Positions 61,857 through 64,000 of a stretch of DNA of 64,000 bases are shown here, in pieces; within the stretch, counting starts at the first letter, position 1, and each line of letters begins with the position of its first letter. A program made the translations under genes and the position numbers. The notes below the pieces were generated by a model. The model did no database searches. It was not told the DNA's origin and saw only the letters and a list, made by a program, of their open reading frames with translations. The DNA is taken from positions 1,121,501 through 1,185,500 of the forward strand of contig NC_007722.1 of assembly GCF_000013005.1 (NCBI RefSeq). The letters are read 5' to 3'. Source of the stretch: Erythrobacter litoralis HTCC2594. GTDB lineage: Bacteria > Pseudomonadota > Alphaproteobacteria > Sphingomonadales > Sphingomonadaceae.

Positions 61857-64000
<2,144 letters not shown>

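Overview
The window is chromosomal DNA from a high-GC alphaproteobacterium. I infer Sphingomonadales, probably an Erythrobacter/Altererythrobacter-type organism (Erythrobacteraceae). The reasons are the family types and lengths (long PstA, DnaE2/ImuC tail, DUF6151, DUF4170 and DUF6122 proteins, Coq4 paralogues), the gene neighbourhoods (serB/miaA next to ilvBH-ilvC; rpiB-glyA-nrdR-trmJ; dnaG-rpoD; carA-carB-greA) and the dispersed palindromic repeats typical of sphingomonads. Nearly all of it is dense housekeeping sequence. I see no transposase, integrase, phage module or CRISPR array, and no gene-free stretch longer than 300 bases.

Layout. 1-1.1 kb: tail of dnaE2/imuC and an extensin-like membrane-anchored protein. 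1.1-7.4 kb (minus): phosphate regulon phoR-pstCAB-phoU-phoB, with no pstS inside it, preceded by tRNA-Glu(TTC). 7.6-21.3 kb: recJ, a flavodoxin-like protein, an unknown protein, and a run of catabolic or accessory enzymes (nitronate monooxygenase-like, amidohydrolase, class II aldolase, secreted M24 peptidase), then leuA, a thioesterase/epoxide hydrolase pair, an FMN alpha-hydroxy-acid dehydrogenase and DUF6151. 21.3-27.4 kb: YceI, branched-chain amino acid genes ilvC-ilvH-ilvB (minus), and head-to-head miaA/serB. 27.4-30 kb: two Coq4 paralogues flanking an iodotyrosine-deiodinase-like flavoprotein. 30-34 kb: DUF3052, DUF6122, purL and two membrane proteins. 34-40.6 kb (plus): xseB-ispA-coaD, a cyclophilin, queA, a two-gene ABC exporter, tgt. 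40.6-46.5 kb: S9 peptidase, rpsD, chorismate mutase, a GIY-YIG/TrmJ fusion, nrdR. 46.4-53 kb (minus): rpiB-glyA, a fatty acid hydroxylase/sterol desaturase, dnaG-rpoD. 53-60 kb: lipoprotein, YqeY, carA-(Rap1a-like)-carB, greA. 60-64 kb: GNAT, DUF4170, a four-gene cluster of DUF883/holin-like membrane proteins, and the first 303 codons of enolase.

Most notable points. (1) Two genes, carA and trmJ, each carry an intergenic-type palindromic repeat read in frame as protein; in trmJ it joins a GIY-YIG domain to the methyltransferase. (2) The Coq4 - deiodinase-like - Coq4 block has near-identical operator-like inverted repeats in front of both Coq4 genes, which suggests one co-regulated, undescribed quinone/flavin or halo-aromatic module. 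(3) A small secreted Rap1a/Tai-like protein of different base composition sits between carA and carB. (4) A strong ilvC terminator ends directly against the ribosome binding site of yceI. All family assignments are from reading the sequence; no database search was run.
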